Below, one piece after another: positions 27,994 through 36,279 of a stretch of DNA of 64,000 nucleotides. The translations under genes were made by a program, and so were the position numbers. Location of the stretch: contig CAZQFV010000001.1 in the NCBI GenBank assembly GCA_964592645.1, positions 228,978 through 292,977 of the forward strand. The letters are read 5' to 3'. The notes beneath the pieces were generated by a model. That model made no database searches, had not been told where the DNA came from, and was given only the letters and a program-made list of their open reading frames with translations. Position 1 is the stretch's first letter. Every line of letters starts with the position of its first letter. Origin of the DNA: CAZQFV01 sp964592645 (GTDB lineage Bacteria; Chloroflexota; Chloroflexia; DTKN01).

Positions 27994-28926
27994 ATGGAAG
28001 ATTGGCAGCCAGAGGTTGTCGTCATCGGCGCGGCTTGCCTCGATATCAAGGGGCATGTGCCGGGCCAGTTCCATCCCGCTACTTCCAACCCTGGGCGCGT
28101 GCGCATCAGCGTGGGCGGTGTGGCCCGCAACATCGCCGAGAACCTGGCCCGGCTGGGCACGCGCGCCGCCCTCCTGGCGGTTGTCGCCCGCGACCCCTTC
28201 GGCCACCAGGTGGTGAAGCATACCAGCGCGGCCGGCGTGGATGTCAGCCAGGTGCTCTTTGCTCGCGACCAGCGCACCGCGGCCTACGTGGCCCTGCTCG
28301 ACGGCGAGGGCCAACTCGCCTCGGCGGTCGACGACGCGGCCATCATCACGCTGTTGACCCCGCGCTACGTGTACGACCGCCGCCGTTTCTTCCGCGGCGC
28401 CCACATGGTGGTGATCGACGCCAACACGCCCATCGAGACCGCCGAGACGGCCATCCGCCTGGCGCGGCGGTACGGCAGCCGGCTCTGCCTGGACCCGGTC
28501 TCCATGGAGTTGGCGCGGCGCTATCGCCCGCTTTTGTCCCACTTCGACCTGCTGGCCGCCGGAAGCGTCGAGGCCGAGGCCCTCACCGGCCGGCCGGTCG
28601 CTTCCCGACGCACGGCCGCCGCCGCCGCCCGCCAGCTCGTGGCGGCCGGCGTAGGGGTGGTCCTGATCAGCCTGCACAATGAGGGGGTCGTCTATGCCAC
28701 CGCCGAGGACAACGGCTATGTCCCGGCCGTGCGCGGCGAGATTGTGGACACGACCGGGGCCGCGGATGCCCTGACCGCCGCCGTCATCTACGGCCTGGTG
28801 AACGGCATCCCCCTCGACGAGTCCGTCTGGCTGGGGGTCTCGGCCTTTGCCCTGACGATGCGCTCCGTGGAGACGGTCTGTAGTGACCTCAGCCTGGACC
28901 TGCTCTACCAGCAACTGGTGGGTTGA
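27994..28926 (+). CDS. PfkB family sugar kinase, pseudouridine-kinase-like
   Basis: Protein of 310 residues of the ribokinase/PfkB fold. VVIGAACLDIKG at the start and NPGRVRISVGGVARNIAENLARLG form the sugar-binding region, and this wording (DIKG, then NPG, then GGVxRNIAENLARLG) is typical of pseudouridine kinases. The C-terminal anion-hole motif, normally GAGD, reads TTGAADAL here, so the second Gly is Ala while the catalytic Asp is kept. No pseudouridine-5'-phosphate glycosidase gene is beside it, so the substrate is uncertain. ATG at 27994 has GGAGG 7 bases upstream. Confidence 0.82.
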   Translation: MEDWQPEVVVIGAACLDIKGHVPGQFHPATSNPGRVRISVGGVARNIAENLARLGTRAALLAVVARDPFGHQVVKHTSAAGVDVSQVLFARDQRTAAYVALLDGEGQLASAVDDAAIITLLTPRYVYDRRRFFRGAHMVVIDANTPIETAETAIRLARRYGSRLCLDPVSMELARRYRPLLSHFDLLAAGSVEAEALTGRPVASRRTAAAAARQLVAAGVGVVLISLHNEGVVYATAEDNGYVPAVRGEIVDTTGAADALTAAVIYGLVNGIPLDESVWLGVSAFALTMRSVETVCSDLSLDLLYQQLVG

Positions 28927-28928
28927 GG

Positions 28929-30326
28929 ATGAACGCGCAGATTGCCAAAGTTCTGGTCGCCGACGATGACCCGGGGATTCGCCATCTCCTGCGCGCCTTT
29001 CTCGAGCGGGCCGATTTCGAAGTGGCCCTGGCCCAGAACGGCGACGAGGCGGTGCGCCTGGCCCAGGAGAATGTCCCCGACCTGATCCTGGTCGACGTGA
29101 TGATGCCGCAGATGGACGGCTACGAGGTCTGCCGGCAGCTGCGCAACGACACGCGGACCAGCCATGTGCCGATCCTGATGCTGACCTCGCTCTCGACGGT
29201 GCGGGACAAGCTGGACGGGTTCGACAGCGGAGCCGACGACTATGTGACCAAGCCGTTCGACACCTATGAGCTGTTGGCCCGGGTGCGCTCCCTGCTGCGG
29301 CGGTCGCGGGAGACTCCCGTGCGCAGCCCCCTGACGGGACTGCCCGGCAACCTCCTGCTGCAGGAGGAGATCAAGCATCGCCTCCAACGCCAGGAGCCCC
29401 TGGCCCTGCTGTACATCGACATGGACAACTTCAAAGCGTTGAACGATGCTTACGGCTTTGTCCGCGGGGATCAGGCGATCCAGCTGTTGGCCGGCCTGAT
29501 TCAGGAGACGATCGACGAGGAGGGCTGCGGCGGCGATTTTGTGGGGCATATCGGCGGGGACGATTTTGCCGTCCTGACCAAGCCGCAGCATGTCGAATCC
29601 TTTTGCCAGCGCCTCATCGAACGCTTTGACGCCGCCGCCCCCTCGCTCTACGACCAGGCCGACCTGGAGCGCGGCTACCTGCGAGGGTATGACCGCAGCG
29701 GCGTGCCGCACCGATTTCCGATCATGACGATCTCCATCGGCGTGGTGACCAACCTCTATCGTCAGTTCAAGGACCTGGACGAGTTCAGCCGCACGGCGGC
29801 CGAGATGAAGAGATATGCCAAACAGATGCCGGGCAGCAGCTACGCGGTGGACGAGCGGGGCTCGGCGCTGGCCCCGAACCATGCGACGGAGCGGCGCGGC
29901 CGGACCCGCTCCTGCTTCGTGGCCATTGCCGGGGCAGAGCAGGACCTTTTGCAGCTCCTGCGGGTGCACCTGGAAAAGGCCGGCCACCGCGTGCGGCTGT
30001 ACCACTCGGGCCAGGAACTCCTGGCAGCCGCGCGCTCCACGCCCCTCTCCATCGTGATCCTGGACGCGGCCCAGGAGGATGGCTCGGTGTGGGACCTCTG
30101 CCGGGATCTGCGCAAGATCGAGGGGCTGCGGCAGCGGCCTTTCCTGCTCCTCTCCACCGATGCCGAGGACGAAGAGCGGGCCTTTCGGCTGCAGATCGAT
30201 GCCTTTCTGCAGAAGCCCTTTTCCCTGCAGCAGTTCGCGGCCTGCATCCAGGACCTGGTCAGCCGCTGTACCGTCGAAATCTCGTCGAGCGGGGTGCAAG
30301 ATGAAGATTCTCGTGGTAGAGGATGA
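28929..30326 (+). CDS. Receiver-GGDEF-receiver signalling protein
   Basis: Protein of 465 residues. First receiver (about 7-122) is complete: VADDDPG, Asp56 in LVDVMMPQMDG, and TKPFDT. A GGDEF-like domain follows (about 132-300) with LTGLPGN, LLYIDMDNFKALND and the active-site loop GHIGGDDFAV; GGDDF instead of GGDEF leaves activity open. The third domain (about 335-455) is receiver-like, but its acidic pocket is lost (AIAGAEQ), although VILDAA and LQKPF remain. It may make or bind cyclic di-GMP, or act as a scaffold. ATG at 28929 follows GGTGGG; TTG at 28923 is an alternative. It overlaps the next gene by 26 bp. Confidence 0.87.
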   Translation: MNAQIAKVLVADDDPGIRHLLRAFLERADFEVALAQNGDEAVRLAQENVPDLILVDVMMPQMDGYEVCRQLRNDTRTSHVPILMLTSLSTVRDKLDGFDSGADDYVTKPFDTYELLARVRSLLRRSRETPVRSPLTGLPGNLLLQEEIKHRLQRQEPLALLYIDMDNFKALNDAYGFVRGDQAIQLLAGLIQETIDEEGCGGDFVGHIGGDDFAVLTKPQHVESFCQRLIERFDAAAPSLYDQADLERGYLRGYDRSGVPHRFPIMTISIGVVTNLYRQFKDLDEFSRTAAEMKRYAKQMPGSSYAVDERGSALAPNHATERRGRTRSCFVAIAGAEQDLLQLLRVHLEKAGHRVRLYHSGQELLAAARSTPLSIVILDAAQEDGSVWDLCRDLRKIEGLRQRPFLLLSTDAEDEERAFRLQIDAFLQKPFSLQQFAACIQDLVSRCTVEISSSGVQDEDSRGRG

Positions 30327-30762
30327 GCAGCCGATCCGCAAGCTCATCGACCTCAACCTGCGCCTCGAGAACCACGAGGTAGTTACCGCGGCCGATGGCC
30401 TCGAAGCGCTGCAGCAGATAGAGGAAGGTCGGCCGGACCTGATCATCCTGGACATTATGCTGCCGGGGCTGGACGGATGGGAGGTCCTGAAGCATCTGCG
30501 CCAGACCCCCCACCTCCAGGATGTCCCGGTGGTTGTGCTCACCGCGCTTGTCCAGGACGCCGACATCATCCGCGGCTGGCAGTTGGGGGCCGACGAGTAT
30601 ATCACCAAGCCGTTCAGCCCCGTCGCCCTGGTCAAGACCGTGCAGATGGTGTTGAACCGCACCCCGGAGGAGCGCCGGGCCCGCCGGGAGCGGGAAGTGG
30701 TTCGCGCCCAACTGCTGCGCAACCTGCGCGAGCGGCGCCAGACGCCGATGGAGAGGCTGTAG
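30301..30762 (+). CDS. Single-domain response regulator with basic tail
   Basis: Protein of 153 residues. A receiver domain fills residues 1-122: KILVVEDEQP, the Asp in LIILDIMLPGLDGWE, and ITKPFSP. A strongly basic helical tail follows (RRARREREVVRAQLLRNLRE) with no known output domain. ATG at 30301 lies inside the end of the preceding gene, so the two regulators are translated together and probably work in one relay. The histidine kinase partner is not adjacent. Confidence 0.88.
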   Translation: MKILVVEDEQPIRKLIDLNLRLENHEVVTAADGLEALQQIEEGRPDLIILDIMLPGLDGWEVLKHLRQTPHLQDVPVVVLTALVQDADIIRGWQLGADEYITKPFSPVALVKTVQMVLNRTPEERRARREREVVRAQLLRNLRERRQTPMERL

Positions 30763-30852
30763 CCCGCGATGGCTCGCCCCGCGGCTGCCAGGGCTGTGGG
30801 GGACGGGCCGGCCGCAAGGTCCGGTCCCGATGCCCCCAAAGGAGCAGGGCCG

Positions 30853-32211
30853 GTGCAAAAATTCAGCGACTATGCCCAGCAACACCTTCCCGATGCCGCG
30901 CAGGAGCTGATCGATCTGTGTGCCCTGCCCAGCATGGCCGGCCGGCCCCAGGACCTCCAAGCCGCGGCCGAACGGGTGGCCCACTCGCTGGCCGACATCG
31001 GTCTGGCAGTGCAGCTCGTGTCGGCCGGCGGCCCCCCGGTGGTACTGGCCGAGCACCTCGTGCCCGGCAAGCCCACCGTCCTCTTCTATAACCACTACGA
31101 CGTGCAGCCGGTCGGGGCCGAGGGTGACTGGCATTTTCCCCCCTTTGCTCCGCGCCTCTACCGCCGCCGCCTCTATGCGCGGGGGGCGGTGGATAACAAG
31201 GGCTCGCTCGTCGCCCGCATGTGGGCCCTGCGGGCCTGGAAAAAGGTGCGCGGGCGCATCCCGGTGGGCGTGCGTTTCCTGGTGGAGGGGGAAGAGGAGA
31301 TCGGCAGCCCGCACCTGCCGGCCCTCGTCGCCGCCCATGCCGAGCAACTGCGGGCCGACGGTTGTATCTGGGAATCGGGGGAGGTCGGCGCCAAGGGTCA
31401 ACCCTATCTCTACCTGGGCATGAAGGGCATCCTCTCCGTGGAGCTCGAGGCCCGCGGAGTAGCCGGCGAGATCCACTCCGGCTGGGCGACCGTAGCGCCG
31501 AACCCGGCCTGGAGACTGACGTGGGCGCTCTCGCGCCTGAAGAGCCCCTCCGAGGAAGTGCTCATCGACGGCTTCTACGACGACGTCGCCGGCCCCACCC
31601 GCCAGGAGATCGATGATGCCCGGCGCATCCCTTTCCCCGAAAAGGAACTCTTGCGCGCCTGGAAGGTCCCCGCCTTCCTGCAGGACCTGTCCGGGGGGCC
31701 GTTTCTCCTCTGCCAGTTCTACTCCCCGACATGCAATATCTCCGGACTGGAAAGCGGCTACATCGGCGAGAGCATGCGCTCGATCGTCCCCGCGGTGGCC
31801 CGGGCCCGCCTGGACTTTCGCCTGGTGCCCCACCAGCGCCCGGAGCGCATCCTGGAGCTGCTGCGCCGCTACCTGGACGAGGAAGGCTACGCCGATATCG
31901 CCGTGCGGCCCCTGGGGCCGGCCCTGCATCCCCACACCACCCCGCGGGAGTCCCCCTTTGTGCAGGCGGTCATCGAGGCGACGCGCCAGGTCTTTCCGCG
32001 GCCGCCCGTCGTCTTCCCCACGGCCGGCGGGTCGGGGCCGATGTATGTCGTAGGCCGGACCCTGGACCTGCCGATCATCAGCCTGGGGGTCGGCCACCCC
32101 GGGGAGAATGTCCACGGCCCCAACGAGAACCTGCGCCTGGTCGATATGGAGCGGGGCATCGTCCATGTGGCCGCGGTGCTGGAACGGCTGGCGAAGGGGC
32201 GCCTGGCGTAG
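30853..32211 (+). CDS. M20 family metallopeptidase (dipeptidase-like)
   Basis: Protein of 452 residues of peptidase family M20. Seen: LFYNHYDVQPVG (zinc His and catalytic Asp), RGAVDNKGSLV (bridging Asp), EGEEEIGSPHL (catalytic Glu pair), and C-terminal HGPNENLRL with the last zinc His. The lid/dimer domain lies in between. These cytoplasmic enzymes cut dipeptides or N-acyl amino acids. GTG at 30853 with AAAGGAG 8 bases upstream begins at the conserved helix. An ATG at 30769 would add a Pro/Gly/Ala-rich N-terminus unlike the family. Confidence 0.9.
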   Translation: MQKFSDYAQQHLPDAAQELIDLCALPSMAGRPQDLQAAAERVAHSLADIGLAVQLVSAGGPPVVLAEHLVPGKPTVLFYNHYDVQPVGAEGDWHFPPFAPRLYRRRLYARGAVDNKGSLVARMWALRAWKKVRGRIPVGVRFLVEGEEEIGSPHLPALVAAHAEQLRADGCIWESGEVGAKGQPYLYLGMKGILSVELEARGVAGEIHSGWATVAPNPAWRLTWALSRLKSPSEEVLIDGFYDDVAGPTRQEIDDARRIPFPEKELLRAWKVPAFLQDLSGGPFLLCQFYSPTCNISGLESGYIGESMRSIVPAVARARLDFRLVPHQRPERILELLRRYLDEEGYADIAVRPLGPALHPHTTPRESPFVQAVIEATRQVFPRPPVVFPTAGGSGPMYVVGRTLDLPIISLGVGHPGENVHGPNENLRLVDMERGIVHVAAVLERLAKGRLA

Positions 32212-32212
32212 G

Positions 32213-33265
32213 ATGCGTGACGACGGATTTCCCCCGCCTCGGGACGGCAGCATATCCCGGCCCCCGACCGTTTCCGTTATCCTGGTCAACTGGAACGGCC
32301 GGCACCTTCTAGGACCCTGTCTGGAGGCGCTGCGGCGGCAGACCTGGCCGGATTTCGAGATCGTCCTCGTCGACAACGCCTCCAGCGACGGTTCGGCCGA
32401 GTGGGTGGCCGAGCACTACCCCGCAGTACGCATCGTGCGCAACGAGCGCAACCTGGGCTTTGCCGAGGGCAACAACCGTGGCCTGGCCGTGGCCCAGGGC
32501 GAGTTCATCGTCCTGCTGAACAACGATACGGAGGCGGAGCCGGATTTCCTGGCCTCCTTGGTGGCGGCCGCCCGCCAGGACGAGCGCATCGGCGCGGTGG
32601 CCGGGGTGCTGGTCTTTGCCCACCGCCCGGAGATCGTGGCCTCGGCGGGGATGCGCGTGGGCTGGGATGGGGTCGTCTTGGACCGTATGGTCGGCCGTCC
32701 GCGGGATGAGCTGCCGTCGGCGCCGATCGAGGTGTTCGGCGCTTCCGGCGGCGCCGTCCTCTACCGCCGGGCGATGCTCGCGGAGGTCGGTTTTTTTCAC
32801 CCAGAGTACTTTTTTTACCTGGAGGACGCCGACCTGGCCTGGCGGGCCTGTCTGGCCGGGTGGCGCTGTTTCCTGGCCCCCGGGGCTGTCGTCCGGCACA
32901 TCTACGCGGCCAGCGCCGTCCAGGGTTCGCCTTTCAAGTCGTTCCACCTGGCCCGCAACCGCTGCCTGGTCCTTTTCCTGAACCTGCCCCTGGGCCTGTG
33001 GTTGTGGTGTTGGCCCTTTGTCCTGGCCTACGACCTGGCTGCCTGCGCCTACGGCCTGCTGGCGGGCGACCGCGAGGTTCTGCGCGGCCGGCTGGCGGCG
33101 CTGCGCCTGCTGCCGGGCCTTTGGCCCAAGCGCCGGGCGGTGCAGCGGATGCGGCGCGTGCCCCTGCGCCGGGTGGCCGCTCTCCTTTCGCCCCCCCTGG
33201 CCCCCTGGACAACGCTGCGTCTGCGGCGGGAGGTGCGGGAGCTGGCAGGCAGGGGTCCACGCTAG
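32213..33265 (+). CDS. GT2 family glycosyltransferase
   Basis: Protein of 350 residues. GT-A domain: VSVILVNWNGRHLLGPCLEA, VLVDNASSDGS, NLGFAEGNNRG, the metal-site LLNNDTEAEPDF, and YFFYLEDADLAWRACLAGW. The C-terminus carries two hydrophobic helices (LPLGLWLWCWPFVLAYDLAA region, about residues 258-285) and a basic tail, so it is membrane-bound. It is similar in pattern to the GT2 protein encoded at 16656. ATG at 32213 starts one base after the M20 stop. Acceptor and donor are unknown; cell-surface glycan synthesis is likely. Confidence 0.88.
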   Translation: MRDDGFPPPRDGSISRPPTVSVILVNWNGRHLLGPCLEALRRQTWPDFEIVLVDNASSDGSAEWVAEHYPAVRIVRNERNLGFAEGNNRGLAVAQGEFIVLLNNDTEAEPDFLASLVAAARQDERIGAVAGVLVFAHRPEIVASAGMRVGWDGVVLDRMVGRPRDELPSAPIEVFGASGGAVLYRRAMLAEVGFFHPEYFFYLEDADLAWRACLAGWRCFLAPGAVVRHIYAASAVQGSPFKSFHLARNRCLVLFLNLPLGLWLWCWPFVLAYDLAACAYGLLAGDREVLRGRLAALRLLPGLWPKRRAVQRMRRVPLRRVAALLSPPLAPWTTLRLRREVRELAGRGPR

Positions 33266-33303
33266 GGTCGCCTCGAACGCCGGGGGTTTGGCGTCGGAAC
33301 GTT

Positions 33304-34488
33304 CTAGCTTTTGGACCGGGGGATCTGGGCCGCAGGTCCGAGGGGCCGATCCCCCGGGTCCTGCGGATGCAGCACGCGCAGGAGGCTTGGCCCATAGGTC
33401 TGCACCCGCCAAGTGCCCATGTCGGCGAGCCCCGCCATCTCCGCGATCGTGGTCGGGTTGCGCTCGGCCAGGGCCCACAGCGCAGCCGTGGAGAGGATGA
33501 CATCGCTGGCGACGCCGCGGGCGGTGGCCGTCCGCAGCCGCCAGGAGCGTAGCGCTTCGAAGCGGGAGAGAGTGGCCTCGTCGTGCCGGGGGCGGCGCGG
33601 CGTCCGGGGGATGGGGCCGCGCTCGCCGCGGGCCACGGCGGCCAGCAGGGCCGGGCCGTAGCGCTGCTCCAGGTAGCGGGACAGCCCAATGGAGGCCAGT
33701 TCGCCCCGGCTGTGTGGGCGGGCGATGGCCACCTCCACCAGGGTGGCGTCGTTCATCACCTTGAAGGGCGGCCGGTTGCGCCGCCGGGCCTCGCCGTCCC
33801 GCCACAGGTAGAGCTCGCGGAGGATAGCCCGCTGGCGGTCGGGAAGGTCGTAGACGCCCTTGACCCGCCAGAAGGCCGAAGGGCCATAGGCCGGCTCGGC
33901 CGGCGGCGTCTGGGGCAACTGGGCAAAGATCTCGTCCGCCTCCGCGGTCCGGCCGGCCGCGGCCAGTTCGGCCATCTGCTGGTCGCGCAGCGCCAGCAGG
34001 TAGCGCACGTCCAGGCGGGCATACTCCAACGCTTCGCGCCGCAGCGGGCGCTCTCCCCAGTTGTACCGCTGATAGCGCTTGTCGCTCCAGACCCCGAACC
34101 GCTCGTGGAGGATATGGGCCAGGCCCAACTGGGGCCAGCCCAGGATGCGCGCGGCCCACATTGTGTCAAAGAGGTTGGCCGGGGAGCAGCCCAGGTCGCG
34201 CTTCAGGCCGGCGATGTCCTGGGTGGCGGCGTGGAAGACCTTTTGCACCGCCGGGTCCTCCAGGATCGCCACCAGGGGGGCCAGGTCTAGCCCGGCCAGG
34301 GGATCGACAAGGTACTCAGCCCCAGGGATGGCCAACTGGATCAGGCAGACGCGCTCCTGGTAGGCGTAGAGGGCGTTCGATTCCGAGTCGACGGCTACGG
34401 CCGGCTGGCCGGCCAGTGTCCGGCACAGCGCCGCCAGGCCATCGGTATGGCTGATAAGGGTAAAGGGAATCGCCTGTTCTTGGGTCAC
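33304..34488 (-). CDS. rnd: Ribonuclease D
   Basis: Protein of 394 residues. DEDD-type 3'-5' exonuclease domain: VAVDSESNALYAY (Asp34, Glu36), FHAATQDIAGLKRDLG, and YARLDVRYLL as the Exo III Tyr/Asp. It is followed by HRDC-like helical domains (NRPPFKVMNDATLVEVA and onward). It trims tRNA and other stable RNA. GTG at 34488 is chosen because the promoter -10 box at 34559-34564 overlaps the next upstream ATG (34560). That ATG and everything before it would therefore not be transcribed. GGGGA lies about 9 bases before the GTG. Confidence 0.92.
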   Translation of the reverse strand: MTQEQAIPFTLISHTDGLAALCRTLAGQPAVAVDSESNALYAYQERVCLIQLAIPGAEYLVDPLAGLDLAPLVAILEDPAVQKVFHAATQDIAGLKRDLGCSPANLFDTMWAARILGWPQLGLAHILHERFGVWSDKRYQRYNWGERPLRREALEYARLDVRYLLALRDQQMAELAAAGRTAEADEIFAQLPQTPPAEPAYGPSAFWRVKGVYDLPDRQRAILRELYLWRDGEARRRNRPPFKVMNDATLVEVAIARPHSRGELASIGLSRYLEQRYGPALLAAVARGERGPIPRTPRRPRHDEATLSRFEALRSWRLRTATARGVASDVILSTAALWALAERNPTTIAEMAGLADMGTWRVQTYGPSLLRVLHPQDPGDRPLGPAAQIPRSKS

Positions 34489-34558
34489 GAGTTCATTTCC
34501 CCGCCAGGAAGATGCCGATCCGCGGACGGTCCTGTCCACCAGGAAAAAGCCAAGCGGC

Positions 34559-34587
34559 ATTGTACTACACGACCCCGGTCCCGTCAA
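34559..34587 (-). promoter_or_regulatory. Promoter for RNase D
   Basis: On the minus strand: TTGACG (34587-34582), a 17-bp spacer and TACAAT (34564-34559). It is back to back with the S1-gene promoter; the two -35 boxes are 19 bp apart. The leader is about 65 nt. Confidence 0.75.
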
Positions 34588-34606
34588 TTTCCTGAGCAAA
34601 TCACTG

Positions 34607-34635
34607 TTGACGGGGGTGCCTGAATGGAGTATAAT
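34607..34635 (+). promoter_or_regulatory. Promoter for the S1-domain gene
   Basis: TTGACG (34607-34612), a 17-bp spacer and TATAAT (34630-34635). It drives a leader of about 170-220 nt that folds strongly (next entry). Confidence 0.8.
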
Positions 34636-34649
34636 AGCTCCAGTAAAGA

Positions 34650-34802
34650 GGGGCAGTATGGGCCCAACCCTGGACTGCCCCGAGCCGGGATCGCTCGGCT
34701 CCCCAGATCCCCGCTGTGGCAAGAGGATCGTTGCTGTGGGCTATCTCTGCGAGATAGCCCGGAAACGCGCCTTGGCGCTAGACCGTTGCCGGAAAACCGG
34801 CA
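34650..34802 (+). ncRNA. Highly structured 5' leader (candidate cis-regulatory RNA)
   Basis: Six hairpins in a row can be drawn by hand. (1) GGGGCAGT 34650-34657 with ACTGCCCC 34674-34681, with an inner GGG/CCC. (2) GAGCCG 34682-34687 with CGGCTC 34696-34701. (3) GATCC 34706-34710 with GGATC 34725-34729. (4) A perfect 10-bp stem GGGCTATCTC 34738-34747 with GAGATAGCCC 34751-34760. (5) GCGC 34767-34770 with GCGC 34775-34778. (6) TGCCGG 34787-34792, AAAA loop, CCGGCA 34797-34802, ending 6 bases before the GGAGG ribosome site. It does not match a riboswitch or T-box that I recognise. Autoregulation by the S1 protein is one possible role (inference). Confidence 0.55.
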
Positions 34803-34861
34803 CCCACCGGAGGATGACCGTGAGCGGAAATTCTCTCAACTGGCAGCAGGAAGGGCCTGCT

Positions 34862-36245
34862 ATGGCCGAACTCTTTCGCCCGCCGGAAGATAGCGGGCGG
34901 CCCCACCCCGGCGACCTGCGTCGGGGGACGGTCCTGGCCGTTTCCCCAGAGGGCATCACCGTCGATCTCCGTGCCCCCCAGCAGGGCTGGATCCCCCGGG
35001 CCGACCTGGAGAAGGTCGCCCCGGACGAACGGGCGGCGCTGCGTGAGGGCCAGGAGGTCCTTGTCTATGTCACCGGAGCGCCGGGGGCGCCCGGCCCGGT
35101 GCAGCTCTCGTTGCACCTGGCGCAAAAGGAGCAGGACTGGCTGCGGGCCGAGGAGCTGCGGAGCCAGGATGCTTTCTGGGAAGGGCGCGTCGTCGGCTAT
35201 AACAAAGGCGGCCTGGTCGTACCCTTTGGACATATCCGCGGGTTCGTCCCCGCCTCGCAGGTCACGGGCATCTCCCAGGGCCTGGCAGATGGCGAGAGGC
35301 TCTCCCGCCTGTCCCAGTTCGTCGGGCAGCAACTGTCTTTCAAGGTGATCGATGTCGATCGCCGGCAGCGGCGCCTGGTCCTCTCCGAACGGCTGGGCCG
35401 GTCCGCGCAGCGGACTCAACAGCAGGAACGCCTGCTCCGCGAGCTGCGCCGCGGCGACACCTGCCACGGACGTATCCGCGCCCTGACCGAGTACGGAGCC
35501 TTTCTCGACCTGGGGGGTATGGTGGGCCTGATCCACCGCACGGAGTTGGCCTGGTTCCGCGTCGAGCACCCCTGTGAGGTTGTGCAGGAGGGACAAGAGG
35601 TGGACGCCTATGTCCTGCGGGTGCTCCGGGAACGCGGGCGCCTCTCCCTCAGCCTGAAACGGACCTACCCCGATCCCTGGCCCACGGTGATGGAGCGCTA
35701 CCAACTGGACCAACTGGTGGAAGGGCGGGTCATCCGCCGGACCGGCGCGGGGCTGTTTCTGTTCCTGGACGATGGGGTCCTGGGGTTCATCTCGGAGAGC
35801 GATGTGCGGCAGTGCGGGTGGGCGGCAGAAGACCTGGCAATCGGGCGACGGGTCCTGGCCCGCTTGGTGCGGATCGATGGGGCCCGTCGGCGGTTGGGGC
35901 TGAGCTTGCGCCGGGTCCGCCCGGAAGAGTTGGCAGAGTGGCGCAGCCGCTCGCGGCCGCAGGCGGCAGTCGAGGAGGCCGGGGTTGCTGTCGAGCCCGG
36001 GGTTGCCGCGGCGGAGGAGCCTGCGGCGGCGGAAGAGGCCGGGGTTGCCGTCGAGCCCGGGGTTGCCGCGGCGGAGGAGCCTGCGGCGGCGGAAGAGGCC
36101 GGGGNNNNNNNNNNNNNNNNNNNNNNNNNNNNNNNNNNNNNNNNNNNNNNNNNNNNNNNNNNNNNNNNNNNNNNNNNNNNNNNNNNNNNNNNNNNNNNNN
36201 NNNNTTGCCGTGGTGGAAGAGGCTTCGGCAGCCGGCGACCGTTGA
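34862..36245 (+). CDS. S1-domain RNA-binding protein (ribosomal protein S1-like), interrupted by the gap
   Basis: Four S1 domains follow one another: LRRGTVLAVSPEGITVDL, FWEGRVVGYNKGGLVVPF, CHGRIRALTEYGAFLDLGG, and LVEGRVIRRTGAGLFLFLDD. That is the layout of short bS1 / YpfD-like proteins that bind mRNA on the ribosome. The C-terminal tail is made of 20-residue Glu/Ala/Pro/Val repeats, and the 100-N gap falls inside them. After the gap the frame resumes as VAVVEEASAAGDR and stops at 36243-36245. The placeholder length breaks the frame as written, but the flanks join in phase. Start is uncertain: ATG 34862 (GAAGGG 6 bases upstream), GTG 34820 or ATG 34814 (near GGAGG at 34809-34813). Confidence 0.85.
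35975..36104 (+). repeat. 60-bp tandem repeat in the S1 gene, truncated by the gap
   Basis: Two full 60-bp units (35975-36034 and 36035-36094), differing at one base seen (GCT versus GCC), and the first 10 bp of a third. Each encodes 20 residues rich in Glu, Ala, Pro and Val. The sequence after the gap begins TTGCCGT, exactly the next bases of the unit. Confidence 0.9.
36105..36204. other. Assembly gap of 100 N
   Basis: Exactly 100 N, a usual placeholder for unknown length. It lies inside the 60-bp tandem repeat, so the likely cause is a collapsed or unresolved repeat. The real gap could be zero or any multiple of 60 bp. Confidence 0.95.
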
Positions 36246-36279
36246 TCCCATCTGCGCGTTGGTGAGGCAGGAGGCTGTG

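Noticed and set aside
34607..34861. Upstream extension of the S1 gene to the start of the open frame
   Set aside because: The frame begins at the promoter and runs through the six-hairpin leader; the extra residues resemble no S1 protein.
36243..36265. Reading the S1 frame straight through the N block as written
   Set aside because: The 100-N placeholder is not a multiple of three; the in-phase frame ends at 36245.
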